From an uncultured Saprospirales bacterium (GTDB lineage Bacteria > Bacteroidota > Bacteroidia > Chitinophagales > Saprospiraceae), in NCBI GenBank assembly GCA_937864265.1, contig CALMIR010000107.1, positions 1 through 37,821 on the forward strand: a stretch of DNA of 37,821 nt. The letters are read 5' to 3'. The notes beneath the pieces are model-generated. The model searched no databases, had not been told where the DNA came from, and saw nothing but the letters and a program-made list of their open reading frames with translations. The position numbers were made by a program, and so were the translations under genes. This document shows, piece by piece, positions 33,148 through 37,821 of the stretch. Each line of letters starts with the position of its first letter. The first letter of the stretch is position 1.

Positions 33148-33762
33148 TTAGCCCATTTCGGCCACTACTTCCGTTATTTCAGGGATCATGCGTTTTAGCA
33201 TGCCTTCTATACCGGCCTTAAGGGTCACCGTCGAAGAGGGGCAACCACTACAGGATCCTTGCATCACCACCACGACTTTACCCTGATCGTAAGCTTTGAA
33301 CTCGATATTGCCCCCATCTGATTCAACGGCGGGTTTGACATAAGTATCAATCAGGTCTTTGATTTTAGTCACGATTTCTGCTTCGTCATCGGAGTACACG
33401 TAGCTGGCGCGGCGTTCTGCCTCAATATCAGCCATAGCTTCCTCAAAACCCGCATTTACAACGGTTCCGCCGTTATTGATATATTCTTTAATGAATTCCT
33501 TGATTTTGAGCATAATATCTGCCCATTCGTAGTTGAATTCTTTGGTGACCGTGACAAAGTTATTGCAGATATAAACCCCCTTCACATAAGGGAGTTCAAA
33601 AAGGGCAGCAGCCAAAGGCGACCACTCCAGTGCCAATTCCTGCTCTCTGAAATCAGCCGTTCCTCTAAAGAGCATCCGGTTGGTAACAAACTTCAAGGAT
33701 TCAGGATTGGGCGTCTGCTCCGTATATAACATGATGGGGCTTCTCGTGATGGTGTCGCTCAT
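33148..33762 (-). CDS. NifU-like (Nfu) Fe-S cluster carrier
   Basis: A 204-residue Fe-S scaffold or carrier. The N-terminal Nfu_N domain reads LYTEQTPNPESLKFVTNRML, and the C-terminal NifU-like domain holds VKPAVESDGGNIEFKAYDQG and the cluster-binding CSGC at 171-174. The start at 33762 (MSDTITRSPIMLYTEQ) is preferred over an upstream frame extension. It delivers clusters to apo-proteins in the cytoplasm. A lipocalin-like gene lies upstream on the same strand. Confidence 0.93.
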   Translation of the reverse strand: MSDTITRSPIMLYTEQTPNPESLKFVTNRMLFRGTADFREQELALEWSPLAAALFELPYVKGVYICNNFVTVTKEFNYEWADIMLKIKEFIKEYINNGGTVVNAGFEEAMADIEAERRASYVYSDDEAEIVTKIKDLIDTYVKPAVESDGGNIEFKAYDQGKVVVVMQGSCSGCPSSTVTLKAGIEGMLKRMIPEITEVVAEMG

Positions 33763-33861
33763 GGCTTTAGCATTATTCTTATTTAAACTAATTTTAAACA
33801 TTAACACATGAGGAAGCTTTCTGTTTAGCGAAGTGCTTCTTTTTGTAAAAGAAATACCAGC

Positions 33862-34239
33862 TTATTGGCGGAACAATTTGAGCAACCGTTCTTTACCTGT
33901 ATCCATCATTTTCAAATGTAGGGAATCGTCAGAAAGCAGTATGATTTCAACCGTTTTTTCTGTAGATGCTTGGTTGAGGGTATCGGTGGTAAAAAGGTAG
34001 TTATCTTCTAAATAGTAAGTACCTGCTTCCTGATAATTCAATGTGCTGGAATAGGTGTATTTCCCGTTGGCCGCAAACTGCATACGAATCAGCGATGGAT
34101 CCACCCCCAATGGCCTTCCTTCTTCCAAAACCTCAGCCGCTTGCCAATTCCCCCTAAGTAAATCTCCTTCCAATTGTTGGCAAGTTAAGCTACACAAGCC
34201 AATGAGTAGCAATACAGCGAACATCGCATTAGCTCTCAT
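33862..34239 (-). CDS. Lipocalin-like lipoprotein
   Basis: A 125-residue protein with a lipoprotein signal MRANAMFAVLLLIGLCSLTC and a small beta-rich domain: LLRGNWQAAEVLEEGRPLG, MQFAANGKYTYSSTLNYQEA, GTYYLEDNYLFT, VEIILLSDDSLHLKMMD. This is the layout of the Bacteroidota lipocalin-like families; the exact Pfam is uncertain. No ligand or role can be given. Confidence 0.7.
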   Translation of the reverse strand: MRANAMFAVLLLIGLCSLTCQQLEGDLLRGNWQAAEVLEEGRPLGVDPSLIRMQFAANGKYTYSSTLNYQEAGTYYLEDNYLFTTDTLNQASTEKTVEIILLSDDSLHLKMMDTGKERLLKLFRQ

Positions 34240-34332
34240 ACGTTCCCTTTTTTTGTTCCCAAAATTTAAGCAGCAATTATAAAAAACAACCTGTTCTATC
34301 TCAACTATCCAAAAACAGATCGCTTTCTCCTT

Positions 34333-35730
34333 CTAAAAAACAGACTCAATCAATAAGAATACGCCTGCTCCTCCAATAAACCCAACGAATGCCAACCACG
34401 CTATTTTGCGCAAATACCAGATAAAGTCAATGCGCTCCATCCCCATAGCCGCTACACCTGCCGCTGAGCCAATAATTAACATACTACCACCCGTTCCGGC
34501 AGAATAGGCAATGAAGTGCCACAACTTGGAATCCATAGGCATTTCGTACATACCCATGGAGGCTGCGACTAAGGGTACATTATCGATAACCGCTGAGGCA
34601 AAACCCAAAATAATGATTACAACGTCTTGATTGGGTATTACTCTGTCCAGGGTTTCTGCCAAATAGCGCAAAGTGCCTACCTGCTCAGCGACTCCTTCTT
34701 TCATTACCGTACCAAAAACCAGGCTTTCCAGCGCTGCAACTGCCATCAGGATACCCAGGAAAAACAGAATACTCGACAATTCAATCCTCGATAGTGCCTT
34801 GTGCCCGGTAAACATGTGTCTGCGCTCTTCTGAAAAATCTTCTTCCGGATGAATGTATTCCGAAACCAGCCACACGATACCCAAGCTGAGCATCATGCCC
34901 AAATAAGGAGGTAAATGGGTGATGGTTTTAAAAATCGGTACGAAAATAATGGCCCCCAAACCCAGATAGAGCATAGTAGTACTGCTCAACAATTTGTTAA
35001 TTTCTGTAGCGTCTCCCTCCTCAGGTTTCAACTCCCCTTTAAAAGCGGGTAAAAACGAAGCGATCAAGAACGGTATAGCAAAACAAACAATTGAAGGGAT
35101 TACCAGGTATTCAATCAACCCCAAAGCCGACACCCGGTTGCCAATCCACAACATGGTAGTAGTGACATCACCAATAGGCGACCAGGCGCCTCCCGCATTT
35201 GCTGCGATAACAATCAAAGAAGCATACCATATGCGTTCGTTTGGGTCTTTGATCAACTTTCTAAGCAGGGTGACTAAAACGATGGTAGCTGTGAGGTTGT
35301 CGATGATAGCCGATAGAAAAAAACCCAGGATACCCACGATCCAGAGCAGCTTCACCTTGCTCCGCGTTTTAACGTACCCTTTCAATACTTCAAAGCCTCT
35401 ATGCAAATCTATGATTTCCACAATAGTCATCGCGCCAATCAAAAACACTAGTATCTCAGCCGTTTTGCCCATGTGGTGCAGTAGCGTAGATACGAAGCCT
35501 TCTTCCATTTCGTGTGCCCCCTCAGCGCCGTGTTGCAATCCATTCAAACTAAAAACATGATCATGAAAGTCAATGACCGATAAAGTACCCGTGTTGAAGC
35601 CTAAGGCCAGCAAGGCCCAACACAGAGCAGCCATCAACAGTGCGGGTACTGTTTTGTCCAACTTGAGTGGATGCTCAAAAACGATCGTCAAATAACCTAG
35701 TATAAAACAGAGGATAATACCAGTTGCCAT
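34333..35730 (-). CDS. nhaD: Na+/H+ antiporter NhaD
   Basis: A 465-residue inner-membrane antiporter with about 12 helices, expelling Na+ in exchange for H+. Typical stretches are LVFLIGAMTIVEIIDLHRGF, FFLSAIIDNLTATIVLVTLL, VIAANAGGAWSPIGDVTTTM and FASAVIDNVPLVAASMGMY; the two IDN motifs carry the transport Asp residues. A His/Glu-rich loop near residues 60-80 (HDHVFSLNGLQHGAEGAHEM) is unusual. It fits a salt-exposed habitat. It is a single-gene unit; the 380-bp gap to the broken nuclease gene holds nothing I can name. Confidence 0.95.
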   Translation of the reverse strand: MATGIILCFILGYLTIVFEHPLKLDKTVPALLMAALCWALLALGFNTGTLSVIDFHDHVFSLNGLQHGAEGAHEMEEGFVSTLLHHMGKTAEILVFLIGAMTIVEIIDLHRGFEVLKGYVKTRSKVKLLWIVGILGFFLSAIIDNLTATIVLVTLLRKLIKDPNERIWYASLIVIAANAGGAWSPIGDVTTTMLWIGNRVSALGLIEYLVIPSIVCFAIPFLIASFLPAFKGELKPEEGDATEINKLLSSTTMLYLGLGAIIFVPIFKTITHLPPYLGMMLSLGIVWLVSEYIHPEEDFSEERRHMFTGHKALSRIELSSILFFLGILMAVAALESLVFGTVMKEGVAEQVGTLRYLAETLDRVIPNQDVVIIILGFASAVIDNVPLVAASMGMYEMPMDSKLWHFIAYSAGTGGSMLIIGSAAGVAAMGMERIDFIWYLRKIAWLAFVGFIGGAGVFLLIESVF

Positions 35731-36109
35731 GGTGTTTAAAATTGGTTGTTTGCGCTAATTTAGAATTTTAATCTAAAATCACACAAAAATAGAAGAAAGT
35801 GAAAGAAAAATTCATCTTACGTTAACTTGAACCAGGCAAGCAAGCAGTCAATGAGGTAATCAAAATGGGTTCTTGTAACGCAAAAAAATTAACTTCCCGA
35901 TTTGTTCTTACTCTAGTACTGTCGGCACTAGCGGGCTAAACAGTTCATTTCAAGTGTGTCCGCCAGAATAAGGACTTTTATAAATTGGGAAGTCATTTTT
36001 TGCACACTACCTTGTTATTTTTTTGTGCCTATGGCAAGAAGATAGTACGATGAAATGGTGCCTGATCGGATGCCTGTAAAACCGTATCTTGTATTTTAAC
36101 CTGTTGTCT

Positions 36110-36745
36110 GTGGAAATAGCCAATCCCATATACGATGTTGTATTCAAATACCTGATGGAAGTCAATCGGGTGGCGAAGCTATTTTTATCTGCGCTGACGG
36201 ATTTGCATATCGTGGAGTTGAACTTTCTGCCACAGGAACTCAGTTCTGCGAAAAAGGATGGCGAAGCTGCCGACGAGGGCGAGAAAACCAAGCGGAACAT
36301 CATCAGTGCGCTGGACATGTCCATCTACCGCCTGGACTTTTCGGCCCGCGTGCGGGAGGCCAACGGCAAGGAGAAGGTCATCATCATCGAGATGCAGAAG
36401 TCCAAATTTGCCAACGAAGGGATGCGCTTCCGAAAGTACCTCGGCAAGCAGTACATGAATGGTAGATTCTTCCGCTGGGTGGAGTAAAGCACCGGGAAAA
36501 ATGCGAAGACAGGCATCCCGATCTTACCCATTTATTTTCTTGGCGAACTGATGCCGGGCTTCGAGGACATCCCCGTGTTACTGGTCAACCGTTTCGCACG
36601 GGATCGCCACACGCAGGAGGTCTTAGCCGAAAGCTACTACTTCATCGAGTCGCTTTTCCATGAAGGTATCATTGTGCATATTGCGGCCATTGGTAGCCAG
36701 CGCAGGCGGGATGAGTTAGAAACCCTGCTGAGCATATTTGACCAG
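36110..36745 (+). pseudogene. Broken PD-(D/E)XK nuclease family transposase
   Basis: Starting at a GTG with the same VEIANPIYDVVFKYLMEVNR N-terminus, it aligns without gaps of note to the protein at the window start: LDFSARV, EMQKSK, MRFRKYLGKQYM. A TAA at 36485-36487 (codon 126) interrupts the frame, after which the alignment resumes in the same frame (GIPILPIYFLGELMPGFEDI) up to LSIFDQ at about 36745. Beyond that the frame stays open to 36952 but the sequence is unrelated, so the C-terminus is lost too. The leader resembles that of the other copy but the -7 box is TATCTTG, one T short. The Asp and E-x-Q residues survive upstream of the stop. Confidence 0.85.
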
Positions 36746-36952
36746 GGGGGTATCGAAACACAAACCCCAAATCGCCCCATGAGCCGCATCTGCTGCGGCT
36801 TCGCCCGGTATGTCGGCCATTATATTAAACAGCCGAACCGTTCTATCTTTTATATGATTTTATCCCCCGGTTTTCTGGTAAAAACCGGGCATATCACTAT
36901 TATTACACTGCTTTTAATGTCGGATAAATATAGCCTTGACATGGGCACATAA

Positions 36953-37374
36953 ATGTTCCCAGTCTTTATTTGTTGTTTCAGCGTTTGCGTTTATTCGGAT
37001 GAATGAAAAACCATAGCGTACCTGAGCCTTGGTAGCAAAATAGTATTGCTTCCAAAACCAGTACTCCAACATCATTTAAATGGTCTGCTATGGGATTTTA
37101 GGCAGTGCGTAGTGATGCACTATAATTTGAAATTTAAGACAATGACAGTTCAATTATTTTGATGGGTCACGGGTTTTAATGTATTTTTTTTTTAATGTAT
37201 TGAAATTTGGTTTTTAGTATATCGGATGGCGTATTGAAATACGGACTTCATGGCGGCTTTTGTATTTACGTTATAAGCCAGCAAAATGACGCCGACGGAT
37301 AAGGGCATATATAATGCCATCCAAAAAACGCCAAACCAAACGCGGACATACAAACTTTCCCTATCTTTGACCTT
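36953..37374. other. Gap with no recognisable gene
   Basis: This AT-rich stretch has a T run (about 37184-37193) flanked by TTTTAATGTAT-like words and no sizeable convincing frame. An exact -7 match, TATCTTTG at 37362-37369, lies only 5 nt before the next ATG; no -33 TTG is at the right distance, so a near-leaderless transcript is possible but unproven. Confidence 0.4.
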
Positions 37375-37821
37375 ATGAAGCGATTTTTCAACACCACCGG
37401 GTTATGCCATCCCGAAAAGCACTACATGGTTGACCCATTTCGGGATATATACGATGATGCATTGCGCCTGATAGAAGCGGAACAGTATTTCCTTATCCAT
37501 GCTCCCCGGCAAACGGGTAAAACCACTTTGCTTCATTCCCTGGCACATCGGCTCAATAGCGAGGGACACTACGTTTCAGTGGTTTGTTCGCTGGAATCGG
37601 CGGGCTATCCGAGTATTACGGTTGAAAAAGCCAACAAGGTGTTTATTCAATCCTTGTATCAAATGGCGCAGTTTTTTTTGGAGGAAGCACTATGGCCCGG
37701 CAAGCCGGATGATTATGTGGGGTCGGAATCTTTGCTAAAAAAATACCTAAGCGAATGGTGTCAGCAATTGCCCAAGCCGCTGGTACTGCTGCTGGACGAA
37801 GTGGATGCCCTCTACGATGAT
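37375..37821 (+). CDS. AAA ATPase (AAA_35-like), 3' end outside window
   Basis: The first 149 codons of an ATP-binding protein. MKRFFNTTGLCHPEKHYMVD begins the family-typical N-terminus. The Walker A is APRQTGKTT at about 43-51, with Ala in the usual first Gly position, and Walker B is LVLLLDEVDAL at the window end. Proteins that start this way in Bacteroidota and cyanobacteria are stand-alone AAA-like ATPases of unclear function. The ATG at 37375 fits the family start. The C-terminal domain that would define its role is not visible. Confidence 0.85.
   Translation, partial: MKRFFNTTGLCHPEKHYMVDPFRDIYDDALRLIEAEQYFLIHAPRQTGKTTLLHSLAHRLNSEGHYVSVVCSLESAGYPSITVEKANKVFIQSLYQMAQFFLEEALWPGKPDDYVGSESLLKKYLSEWCQQLPKPLVLLLDEVDALYDD

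Overview
The window looks like a chromosomal segment of a Bacteroidota bacterium. Support comes from a SusC/SusD outer-membrane uptake pair, a type IX secretion (T9SS) C-terminal sorting domain, several lipoproteins, and promoters of the Bacteroidota type (a -7 box TAnnTTTG, in two cases with TTG exactly 20 nt upstream). A futalosine-pathway menaquinone gene (mqnD) together with NhaD, DUF1800/DUF1501 and Tail Collar genes fits a Saprospirales-like lineage, but that finer placement is only an inference. No rRNA, tRNA or CRISPR array was seen.

Layout. 1-4.5 kb: a PD-(D/E)XK transposase-type nuclease cut by the window start, preceded by a large superfamily I helicase with a degenerate Vsr-like C-terminus. 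4.8-7.1 kb: a PAS-AraC regulator convergent with an msrB-msrA lipoprotein fusion coupled to a DoxX gene. 7.1-8.2 kb: a gene-free, hairpin-rich repeat island. 8.2-14.1 kb: SusC, SusD and a nucleotide pyrophosphatase/phosphodiesterase lipoprotein, all on the minus strand. 14.5-18.1 kb: a MOSC protein, a DUF4230 membrane protein, a CCG-type Fe-S protein and a small protein usually mislabelled as an ABC ATPase. 18.4-22.0 kb: housekeeping genes (bL25, a nitrilase-family amidase, alanine dehydrogenase, MqnD). 22.4-24.9 kb: three tandem Tail Collar paralogues and a leucine-rich-repeat protein. 24.9-25.4 kb: a second repeat island sharing elements with the first. 25.4-29.4 kb: tyrosine catabolism (hmgA, hppD) and a multi-pass membrane protein. 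29.5-33.1 kb: a tiny membrane protein and a DUF1800/DUF1501 pair. 33.1-35.7 kb: Nfu, a lipocalin-like lipoprotein and NhaD. 36.1-37.8 kb: a broken copy of the nuclease at the window start, then an AAA ATPase cut by the window end.

The most interesting signals are non-coding. A 118-bp GC-rich, multiply self-complementary element occurs in inverted orientation at 14.3 and 25.3 kb with one mismatch, and a diverged copy at 7.9 kb appears to keep its stems. A separate unit of GCT-triloop hairpins occurs at 7.7 and 25.0 kb with paired (compensatory) stem changes. Among coding regions, the SusCD-phosphodiesterase locus, the lipoprotein MsrBA-DoxX pair and the nuclease pair (one intact over the visible part, one with a nonsense codon and a damaged -7 box) deserve a second look. 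I do not see a multi-gene system that I can confidently call undescribed.
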